Assembly (NCBI GenBank): GCA_012931725.1
Contig: CM022948.1
Location: 77,820,276-77,884,275, forward strand
Direction: 5' to 3'
Length of the DNA stretch: 64,000 nt
DNA from: Litsea cubeba
Lineage: Eukaryota; Streptophyta; Magnoliopsida; Laurales; Lauraceae
Made by a program: the position numbers and the translations under genes. Positions 9,514 through 21,500 of the stretch are shown one piece after another. Position 1 is the stretch's first letter. Each line of letters starts with the position of its first letter. The notes below the pieces were generated by a model. The model was given only the letters and a program-made list of their open reading frames with translations. It had not been told where the DNA came from and ran no database searches.

Positions 9514-12500
9514 CTGCCATTGAGATACAGATATTAATATCTAATACAAATTATTATTACTTATATGGGAATGAAAAAACCGATGTTAGTTCCATTAACA
9601 AGAAATGAGTTTTGTTAAAAGACTAGAAAATAAAGCAGGGTGATCTCTGTGGGCTATCAATAATTACCCCAGTTCAAACAAATCAAAAAATCCTTCTCAT
9701 GATTAGAATTCTGCTCATTGAAGTGGATTGTTCCAAGAAAACAAATTTTGAACATGAAACCCCAGATTAATGGACAGGACCACGTGTTCTCCACTTGATG
9801 TATCCATCACAATTGTTGTTAAAATCCTAGGATTTGTATCATGAATCCTTTGATTCATATCGAATCATAAGGAAAAAGACTCACATCTATAAAATGAATC
9901 GCTCTACAAGTGAATCTTAGAATTTGGGTATGAATCTTACAATTTGATACTTGTTTTTTCGAATCTTATGAGTAAAATGATTTACCTAGATGGGAATATC
10001 TATAGCCGAATGGATGATATTTATAGGTTTTTACCTTATTATGTTATTTTTTGCTGCTTTTAAGAGGCTATCAAGTGATTAACAAAACCTCTAAGAATTT
10101 TTGAGATTTTGGAGAGCTTTAGAAATAAATAATGAAAATACATGTGACAGGAGCATTCTACTTCATGCATGGGGTCTTGTTCTAAGTTCTTTTTCGTTTT
10201 AAATCTTCTTTAGTTTTTTAAGTTTTTCTTCATAAGAACTTATTTAACTTTCAGAGTAATGTGATTGTGGTTTCTTATTTTTAATTTTTGATTTAAATAA
10301 AAAATAACACTGATGTCTCAAGCATATTTAAGTATTCACACATGTCATTTATGATATATAAATATTAATTCATATCAATAATGTTTCCCATATGATTGTA
10401 TTATAGTCTTATTTGTGACGCAATGATGCTGCTATAGATGAAAAATGAAGATATAATTTTTTTTAAATTATTTTATTATTTTTCATTTTAGAATAAAACA
10501 AAAATCCTATGATTAAAAAAAAAAAATTATGATTGGATTTGACTCAACCCCTCAAATGATTTGCAATACAATTTTCATTTTTTGACGGTGTGCATCACAA
10601 CCATTCATTTCATTCTAGTGAGATGAGCTTCTTTCTTTCTTTTCTTTGTTTTTTGATTTTTTTTTTCTTTTTTCCTTAACATACTGTTTTAATTTATAAT
10701 TGCATTCATTATGATGATTTAGAAAGATCTACTCCTGCCTTTTAACTTGACAAATTTCCAGTGCATCATTAGCCATGACCAGATGTTTAGTCCATAACAA
10801 ACCAACCACACCTTTGTCTGTGTTCTTCTCACATTGGAAAAACTGAGATCCTTTGCCCTGTGGTGATTCTGAGACCATTTTCAGGATAAATTAATTATGT
10901 AATTACTTACTATAAACACACGCTGCAAGCCATTCATTTGCAATTCTGACCCAAGTACTGGCCCATCCCACATCTATTGTCCACCTGCAAAGATTACAGC
11001 ATTTCTCTAAGGAAGATGGAACAACCTAATTTAGTAAAAAGAAACATCATACATCACACCCACGTTAATATTTTCAAATGCATCTCACTGTCTTGCAATA
11101 CTATTCTTTCAATTAACCAGTAAAGCCTGCTGAGAAAACAAGTTCATGATGGGATTCTGAAAATTTTAATGTGTGTTTTCCACACAAAAAACAACCACCA
11201 CCACCACCACCAACAGCAATAAGAGGAAAACTCAATTACTATGCCTATGATTGTTATTCCTGTCACTCCGTAATTGAGTTTTCTCATGCACATAATAGAG
11301 AGAATTACAATGCATAACATCAATTACTGATTATACTTGATCTGCAACACAAACGAACATCCTAAAATAATAGCTAAAAGAGTTTAAGGAGGAATATTCT
11401 ACAAATAATAACTAAAACATTCCAAAAAATTATCCTAGGAGCATCTCCTCCATGCAACTAAAGATGTTGGAATAGTGATCCCTCAGTAATCTCCAAACGA
11501 GAATAAGGATCATCAGCCAATGTAATATTTCACTTTCCCTTACTGTTGGATGGTAGATGAACAGAGGATGTAAAATTAACTGGAGTGATAATAATAACTA
11601 AATAAACCTTCCTATTATTTAGCCTTACAAGCTACAACAGTTCCTGTGATGTGCTCAATTCCGAGTATGAAGAAGCAAACATAAATTCATCACAATTTGG
11701 ACAGAAAAAGTCAAAGTTATTACATCATTATCCCTAAAAAATAATTTACTGCATCATTATCCCCATTCATCCCTCATCCTATCAAAAGATTCTTGCCACC
11801 ATTTGTATCACTGACACTGAATACAGCACGTGAGTTCTACAGGGCATGACATTTCAAGCTCCCAAACCAACAATTCCAACCAATAAATTACATAGGGGAT
11901 TGGGCATTCAATTTCTACCCCTCTAAACTTCCTACACTATGAGGGCATGGCCCCTGGCAGCCCCCCTTTAGTTCAACCCGTGTTAATAAATATCATTAGA
12001 GAAGGCAGGCCCCACTCCCATGCATAGTCATATATTTGAGCGCATTTCATTCGTTTGCAGGTGACATACACTCTCTCTAGCCCTCGCTCCACTCTCCTCA
12101 GCAGGATATTGCACCACACCGCACCAGCTTTCTGCTTTTTGTTGTACCTCAGCTGTATCTCCAGAACCTTCTTTTTCCAGCTGGAGAGAGTGCTGTTGGA
12201 GAAAGATTCTTTTCCGCCGGCTGGAGAGGATAACGTTAGAGAAAGCCGCCGGCTAGACAGATTGACGTTGGAGAAAGCTTCTTCTCCAGCTTGGGCATCT
12301 TAGGAGGAGGTTCGTTTCTGGCTGGAGAGAACGACGTGGAGAAACAGGGGCAATGAAGACAATTGTTGCTTCTACCATCTATACTGGGTTGTTGCTAGCT
12401 TTATCTATTCATATGGTATCGGCACTGTCCATCGGTAGAATGTGCAAGTGCTCACATCTCATGGTTCAAATAGCTCCCTGTATGACGTACGTGGCGTTTC

Positions 12501-15500
12501 CTCCCCAAAACCACTCCGGTTCTCCTCCTTCTACTTGCTGTCGCCCCTTACTATCCTCTGCATCGTTTCAACCATCGGCCAATGGCACAAAAGTATGCCT
12601 TTGTCTGCTGTTCAACAATCTGGTTTTACTGGGATTTCCGGTCGACATCACAAGCATGAAGACTATTTTGTCCCAGTGTCATTTCAAGAACTAGATTATT
12701 AATGATATATAGTTCTTGAAATGACACTGGGACAAAAGAGTCTTCATGCGTGTGTGATGTAGACCAGAAATCCCAATAAGACCGGGTTGTTGAATAGCAG
12801 ACAAAGGCATACTTCCGTGCCATTGGCCGATGGTTGAAACGATGCAGAGGATAGTAAGGGACGGCAGCAAGCAGAAGGAGGAGAACTGGAGTGGTTTTGG
12901 AGAGGAAACACCACGTACGGCATACAGGGAGTTGTTTGAAACATGAGATGTGAGCACTTGCGCATTCCACCGATGGACAGTGCCAATACCATATGAATAG
13001 ATAAAACTAGCAACAACCCGGTATAGATGGCAGAAGCACCAATCGTCTTCATTGCTCCTGTTTCTCCACGTCGTTCTCTCCAGCCAGAAACGAAGCTCCT
13101 CCTAAGATGCCTAAGTCGGAGAAGGAGCTTTCTCCAATGTTAGTCTGTCTGGCCGGTGGCTTTCTCCAACGTCAATCTCTCCAGAGGGCGGAAAAGAATC
13201 TTTCTCCAACGGCACTCTCCAGCCGGAAAAGAAGGTTCTGGAGATACAGCTGAGGTACAACAAAAAGCAGAAAACTGGTGTGGTGTGGTACAATATCCTG
13301 CTGAGGAGAGTGGAGCGAGGGCAGGAGAGAGGGTATGTCACCTGCACCTGCAAACGAATGAAATGCGCTCAAATATATGACTATGCATGGAAGTGGGGCC
13401 TGCCTTACAAGTTACAACAGTTCCTGTGATGTGCTCAATTCCGAGTATGAAGAAGCAAACATAAATTCATCACAATTTGGACAGAAAAAGTCAAAGTTAT
13501 TGCATCATTATCCCTAAAAAACAATTTACTGCATCATTATCCCCATTTATCTCTCATCCTAACAAAAGATTCTTGCGACCATTTGTATCACTGACACTGA
13601 ATACAGCACGTGAGTTCTACAGGGCATGACATTTCAAGCTCCCAAACCAACAATTCCAACCAATAAATTACATAGGGGATTGGGCATTCAATTTCTACCC
13701 CTCTAAACTTCCTACACTATGAGGGCATGGCCCCTGGCAGCCCCCCTTTAGTTCAACCCGTGTTAATAAATATCATTAGAGAAGGCAGGCCCCACTCCCA
13801 TGCGTAGTCATATATTTGAGCGCATTTCATTCGTTTGCAGGTGACGTATCCTCTCTCCACTCTCCTCAGCAGGATATTGCACCACACCGCACCAGCTTTC
13901 TGCTTTTTGTTGTACCTCAGCTGTATCTCCAGAACCTTCTTTTTCCAGCTGGAGAGAGTGCTGTTGGAGAAAGATTCTTTTCCGCCGGCTGGAGAGGATG
14001 ACGTTGGAGAAAGCCACCGGCTAGACAGATTGACGTTGGAGAAAGCTTCTTCTCCAGCTTGGGCATCTTAGGAGGAGCTTCGTTTCTGGCTGGAGAGAAC
14101 GACGTGGAGAAACAGGGGCAATGAAAACAATTGGTGCTTCTACCATCTATACCGGGCTGTTGCTAGCTTTATCTATTCATATGGTATCGGCACTGTCCAT
14201 CGGTGAAATGTGCAAGTGCTCACATCTCATGGTTCAAATAGCTCCCTGTATGACGTACGTGGCGTTTCCTCCCCAAAACCACTCCGGTTCTCCTCCTTCT
14301 GCTTGCTGTCGCCCCTTACTATCCTCTGCATCGTTTCAACCATCGGCCAATGGCACAAAAGTATGCCTTTGTCTGCTGTTCAACAATCTGGTTTTAACTG
14401 GGATTTCCGGTCGACATCACAACCATGAAGACTATTTTGTCCCAGTGCCATTTCAAGAACTAGATTATTAATGATATATAGTTCTTGAAATGACACTGGG
14501 ACAAAAGAGTCATCATGCGTGTGTGATGTAGACCAGAAATCCCAATAAGACCGGGTTGTTGAATAGCAGACAAAGGCATACTTCCGTGCCATTGGCCGAT
14601 GGTTGAAACGATGCAGAGGATAGTAAGGGACGGCAGCAAGCAGAAGGAGGAGAACTGGAGTGGTTTTGGAGAGGAAACACCACGTACGGCATACAGGGAG
14701 TTGTTTGAACCATGAGATGTGAGCACTTGCGCATTCCACCGATGGACAGTGCCAATACCATATGAATAGATAAAACTAGCAACAACCCGGTATAGATGGC
14801 AGAAGCACCAATCGTCTTCATTGCTCCTGTTTCTCCACGTCGTTCTCTCCAGCCAGAAACGAAGCTCCTCCTAAGATGCCTAAGCCGGAGAAGGAGCTTT
14901 CTCCAATGTTAGTCTGTCTAGCCGGTGGCTTTCTCCAATGTCAATCTCTCCAGAGGGCGGAAAAGAATCTTTCTCCAACGGCACTCTCCAGCCGGAAAAG
15001 AAGGTGCTGGAGATACAGCTGAGGTACAACAAAAAGCAGAAAACTGGTGTGGTGTGGTACAATATCCTGCTGAGGAGAGTGGAGCGAGGGCAGGAGAGAG
15101 GGTATGTCACCTGCACCTGCAAACGAATGAAATGCGCTCAAATATATGACCATGCATGGAAGTGGGGCCTGCCTTACAAGTTACAACAGTTCCTGTGATG
15201 TGCTCTTTTCCGAGTATGAAGAAGCAAACATAAATTCATCACAATTTGGACAGAAAAAGTCAAAGTTATTGCATCATTATCCCTAAAAAACAATTTACTG
15301 CATCATTATCCCCATTTATCTCTCATCCTATCAAAAGATTCTTGCGACCATTTGTATCACTGACACTAAATACAGCACGTGAGTTCTACAGGGCATGACA
15401 TTTCAAGCTCCCAAACCAACAATTCCAACCAATAAATTACATAGGGGATTGGGCATTCAATTTCTACCCGCTCTAAACTTCCTACACTATGAGGGCATGG

Positions 15501-18500
15501 CCCCTGGCAGCCCCCCTTTAGTTCAACCCGTGTTAATAAATATCATTAGAGAATGCAGGCCCCACTCCCATGCATAGTCATATATTTGAGCGCATTTCAT
15601 TCGTTTGCAGGTGACGTATCCTCTCTCCACTCTCCTCAGCAGGATATTGCACCACACCGCACCAGCTTTCTGCTTTTTGTTGTGCCTCAGCTGTATCTCC
15701 AGAACCTTCTTTTTCCAGCTGGAGAGAGTGCTTTTGGAGAAAGATTCTTTTCCGCCGGCTGGAGAGGATGACGTTGGAGAAAGCCACCGGCTAGACAGAT
15801 TGACGTTGGAGAAAGCTTCTTCTCCAGCTTGGGCATCTTAGGAGGAGCTTCGTTTCTGGCTGGAGAGAACGACGTGGAGAAACAGGGGCAATGAAAACAA
15901 TTGGTGCTTCTACCATCTATACCGGGCTGTTGCTAGCTTTATCTATTCATATGGTATCGGCACTGTCCATCGGTGGAATGTGCAAGTGCTCACATCTCAT
16001 GGTTCAAATAGCTCCCTGTATGACGTACGTGGCGTTTCCTCCCCAAAACCACTCCGGTTCTCCTCCTTCTGCTTGCTGTCGCCCCTTACTATCCTCTGCA
16101 TCGTTTCAACCATCGGCCAATGGCACAAAAGTATGCCTTTGTCTGCTGTTCAACAATCTGGTTTTACTGGGATTTCCGGTCGACATCACAACCATGAAGA
16201 CTATTTTGTCCCAGTGCCATTTCAAGAACTAGATTATTAATGATATATAGTTCTTGAAATGACACTGGGACAAAAGAGTCATCATGCGTGTGTGATGTAG
16301 ACCAGAAATCCCAATAAGACCGGGTTGTTGAATAGCAGACAAAGGCATACTTCCGTGCCATTGGCCGATGGTTGAAACGATGCAGAGGATAGTAAGGGAC
16401 GGCAGCAAGCAGAAGGAGGAGAACTGGAGTGGTTTTGGAGAGGAAACACCACGTACGGCATACAGGGAGTTGTTTGAACCATGAGATGTGAGCACTTGCG
16501 CATTCCACCGATGGACAGTGCCAATACCATATGAATAGATAAAACTAGCAACAACCCGGTATAGATGGCAGAAGCACCAATCGTCTTCATTGCTCCTGTT
16601 TCTCCACGTCGTTCTCTCCAGCCAGAAACGAAGCTCCTCCTAAGATGCCTAAGCCGGAGAAGGAGCTTTCTCAAATGTTAGTCTGTCTAGCCGGTGGCTT
16701 TCTCCAACGTCAATCTCTCCAGAGGGCGGAAAAGAATCTTTCTCCAACGGCACTCTCCAGCCGGAAAAGAAGGTTCTGGAGATACAGCTGAGGTACAACA
16801 AAAAGTAGAAAACTGGTGTGGTGTGGTACAATATCCTGCTGAGGAGAGTGGAGCGAGGGCAGGAGAGAGGGTATGTCACCTGCACCTGCAAACGAATGAA
16901 ATGCGCTCAAATATATGACCATGCATGGAAGTGGGGCCTGCCTTACAAGTTACAACAGTTCCTGTGATGTGCTCAATTCCGAGTATGAAGAAGCAAATAT
17001 AAATTCATCACAATTTGGACAGAAAAAGTCAAAGTTATTGCATCATTATCCCTAAAAAACAATTTACTGCATCATTATCCCCATTTATCCCTCATCCTAT
17101 CAAAAGATTCTTGGGACCATTTGTATCACTGATACTGAATACAGCACGTGAGTTCTACAGGGCATGACATTTCAAGCTCCCAAACCAACAATTCCAACCA
17201 ATAAATTACATAGGGGATTGGGCATTCAATTTCTACCCCTCTAAACTTCCTACACTATGAGGGCATGGCCCCTGGCAGCCCCCCTTTAGTTCAACCCGTG
17301 TTAATAAATATCATTAGAGAAGGCAGGCCCCACTCCCATGCATAGTCATATATTTGAGCGCATTTCATTCGTTTGTAGGTGACGTATCCTCTCTCCACTC
17401 TCCTCAGCAGGATATTGCACCACACCGCACCAGCTTTCTGCTTTTTGTTGTACCTCAGCTGTATCTCCAGAACCTTCTTTTTCCAGCTGGAGAGAGTGCT
17501 GTTGGAGAAAGATTCTTTTCCGCCGGCTGGAGAGGATGACGTTGGAGAAAGCCACCGGCTAGACAGATTGACGTTGGAGAAAGCTTCTTCTCCAGCTTGG
17601 GCATCTTAGGAGGAGCTTCGTTTCTGGCTGGAGAGAACGACGTAGAGAAACAGGGGCAATGAAGACAATTGGTGCTTCTACCATCTATTCCGGGCTGTTG
17701 CTAGCTTTATCTATTCATATGGTATCGGCACTGTCCATCGGTGAAATGTGCAAGTGCTCACATCTCATGGTTCAAATAGCTCCCTGTATGACGTACGTGG
17801 CGTTTCCTCCCCAAAACCACTCCGGTTCTCCTCCTTCTGCTTGCTGTCGCCCCTTACTATCCTCTACATCGTTTCAACCATCGGCCAATGGCACAAAAGT
17901 ATGCCTTTGTCTGCTGTTCAACAATCTGGTTTTACTGGGATTTCCGGTCGACATCACAACCATGAAGACTATTTTGTCCCAGTGTCATTTCAAGAACTAG
18001 ATTATTAATGATATATAGTTCTTGAAATGACACTGGGACAAAAGAGTCTTCATGCGTGTGTGATGTAGACCAGAAATCCGAATAAGACCGGGTTGTTGAA
18101 TAGTAGACAAAGGCATACTTCCGTGCCATTGGCCGATGGTTGAAACGATGCAGAGGATAGTAAGGGACGGCAGCAAGCAGAAGGAGGAGAACTGGAGTGG
18201 TTTTGGAGAGGAAACACCACGTACGGCATACAGGGAGTTGTTTGAACCATGAGATGTGAGCACTTGCGCATTCCACCGATGGACAGTGCCAATACCATAT
18301 GAATAGATAAAACTAGCAACAACCCGGTATAGATGGCAGAAGCACCAATCGTCTTCATTGCTCCTGTTTCTCCACGTCGTTCTCTCCAGCCAGAAACGAA
18401 GCTCCTCCTAAGATGCCTAAGCCGGAGAAGGAGCTTTCTCCAATGTTAGTCTGTCTAGCCGGTGGCTTTCTCCAACGTCAATCTCTCCAGAGGGCGGAAA

Positions 18501-21500
18501 AGAATCTTTCTCCAACGGCACTCTCCAGCAGGAAAAGAAGGTTCTGGAGATACAGCTGAGGTACAACAAAAAGCAGAAAACTGGTGTGGTGTGGTACAAT
18601 ATCCTGCTGAGGAGAGTGGAGCGAGGGCAGGAGAGAGGGTATGTCACCTGCACCTGCAAACGAATGAAATGCGCTCAAATATATGACTATGCATGGAAGT
18701 GGGGCCTGCCTTACAAGTTACAACAGTTCCTGTGATGTGCTCAATTCCGAGTATGAAGAAGCAAACATAAATTCATCACAATTTGGACAGAAAAAGTCAA
18801 AGTTATTGCATCATTATCCCTAAAAAACAATTTACTGCATCATTATCCCCATTTATCTCTCATCCTAACAAAAGATTCTTGCGACCATTTGTATCACTGA
18901 CACTGAATACAGCACGTGAGTTCTACAGGGCATGACATTTCAAGCTCCCAAACCAACAATTCCAACCAATAAATTACATAGGGGATTGGGCATTCAATTT
19001 CTACCCCTCTAAACTTCCTACACTATGAGGGCATGGCCCCTGGCAGCCCCCCTTTAGTTCAACCCGTGTTAATAAATATCATTAGAGAAGGCAGGCCCCA
19101 CTCCTATGCATAGTCATATATTTGAGCGCATTTCATTCGTTTGCAGGTGACGTACCCTCTCTCTAGCCCTCGCTCCACTCTCCTCAGCAGGATTTTGCAC
19201 CACACCGCACCGGCTTTCTGCGTTTTGTTGTACCTCAGCTGTATCTCCAGAACCTTCTTTTTCCAGCTGGAGAGAGTGCTGTTGGAGAAAGATTCTTTTC
19301 CGCCGGCTGGAGAGGATGACGTTGGAGAAAGCCGCCGGCTAGACAGATTGACGTTGGAGAAAGCTTCTTCTCCAGCTTGGGCATCTTAGGAGGAGGTTCG
19401 TTTCTGGCTGGAGAGAACAACGTGGAGAAACAGGGGCAATGAAGACAATTGTTGCTTCTACCATCTATACGGGGCTGTTGCTAGCTTTATCTATTCATAT
19501 GGTATCGGCACTGTCCATCGGTGGAATGTGCAAGTGCTCACATCTCATGGTTCAAATAGCTCCCTGTATGACGTACGTGACGTTTCCTCCCCAAAACCAC
19601 TCCGGTTCTCCTCCTTCTACTTGTTGTCGCCCCTTACTATCCTCTGCATCGTTTCAACCATCGGCCAATGGCACAAAAGTATGCCTTTGTCTGCTGTTCA
19701 ACAATCCGGTTTTACTGGGATTTCCGGTCGACATCACAAGCATGAAGACTATTTTTTCCCAGTGTCATTTCAAGAACTAGATTATTAATGATATATATTT
19801 CTTGAAATGACACTGGGACAAAAGAGTCTTCATGCGTGTGTGATGTAGACCAGAAATCCCAATAAGACCGGGTTGTTGAATAGCAGACAAAGGCATACTT
19901 CCGTGCCATTGGCCGATGGTTGAAACGATGCAGAGGATAGTAAGGGACGGCAGCAAGCAGAAGGAGGAGAACTGGAGTGGTTTTGGAGAGGAAACACCAC
20001 GAACGGCATACAGGGAGTTGTTTGAACCATGAGATGTGAGCACTTGCGCATTCCACCGATGGACAGTGCCAATACCATATGAATAGATAAAACTAGCAAC
20101 AACCCGGTATAGATGGCAGAAGCACCAATCGTCTTCATTGCTCCTGTTTCTCCACGTCGTTCTCTCCAGCCAGAAACGAAGCTCCTCCTAAGATGCCTAA
20201 GCCGGAGAAGGAGCTTTCTCCAATGTTAGTCTGTCTAGCCGGTGGCTTTCTCCAACGTCAATCTCTCCAGAGGGCGGAAAAGAATCTTTCTCCAACGGCA
20301 CTCTCCAGCCGGAAAAGAAGGTTCTGGAGATACAGCTGAGGTACAACAAAAAGCAGAAAACTGGTGTGGTGTGGTACAATATCCTGCTGAGGAGAGTGGA
20401 GCGAGGGCAGGAGAGAGGGTATGTCACCTGCACCTGCAAATGAATGAAATGCGCTCAAATATATGACTATGCATGGAAGTGGGGCCTGCCTTCTAAAAAA
20501 AATGGATAATGATATTTATTAACATGGGCTGAACTAAAGGGGGGCTGCCAGGGGCCATGCCCCCATAGGGTAGGAAGTTTAGAGGGGTAAAAATTGAATG
20601 CCCAATCCCCGATGTAAAGAGAAACTTTATTCTAAGTTGGTAGAAGACGAAATAGATATGGCTAAAGCATGACCAAAGGCAAGATAACCAAAAGAACTAG
20701 GAAAAATAAGTATTCTCTACTGAAGGAAGGAATGCTAATCACTCAATATATTGTTGGGGCTAACTCCTCCCCAATTAGACACCAAATATATGAAAATGAG
20801 ACACAGAAAAATGCACTCTCTCCATTTCCAATCAGACGCCAAACATATGAATGTCAGGAGTCCGGGCCCTTTGATATACATTGTTCAGTCGTTCACTAAT
20901 AGTCAAGCTTTTGGTGCTTCTGGTTATTAGCATGGTATCAGAGCAGGGGGTCATGTGTGTTTGAATCCTTGAGGATGTGCTACTGTCCAAGTATGGTCAT
21001 TTGGCGTGTTTCTGTCCACGTGCGGAGCCCTACACGTGAGGGGGGTTGTCAGGACCCTTTGATGCACAGTGTTCCGTCGTTCACTAACAACTCAAGCTTT
21101 TGGTGTTTCTAGTTATTAACAATGAAAACAATAGCATTCGGGAAAATGTGCTCTCTCCCTTCCAATCAGACACCAAAAATATGAAAACACAAACATATAT
21201 GAAAACGAGAAAATACCCTCTCTTTCTACTTTCCTCCTTCCAGTCCACACACCTTATCAAAGAAATGAATCAACTCTCTAAAGTCTTGCTCACTAGTGAT
21301 TGTTATTCCTATGCCTATGATTGTTATTCCTGTCACTCCGTAATAAGAGGAAAACTCAATTACTATGCCTAAGATTGTTATTCCTGTCACTCCGCAATTG
21401 AGTTTTCTCATGCACATAATAGAGAGAATTACAATGCATAACATCAATTACTGATTATACTTGATCTGCATCACAAACGAACATCCTAAAATAAAACCTA

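Larger units (their letters stand above)
11622..13401. repeat. Array unit 1 (1780 bp)
   Basis: Palindrome about 12002-13406, centre near 12704. Left-arm LTP-like ORF at 12353-12694 (+), right-arm counterpart at 12744-13052 (-). Carries the long (12-bp-plus) leader variant. It shares the ATTGTTGCTTCTACC and CTACTTG variants with unit 5. Confidence 0.9.

Noticed and set aside
12055..12303. 82-codon frame upstream of the LTP-like ORF in each left arm
   Set aside because: It starts at a TTG, not ATG, and consists of repeated CTGGAGA/TTGGAGAAAG leader DNA; more likely 5' UTR of the captured gene.
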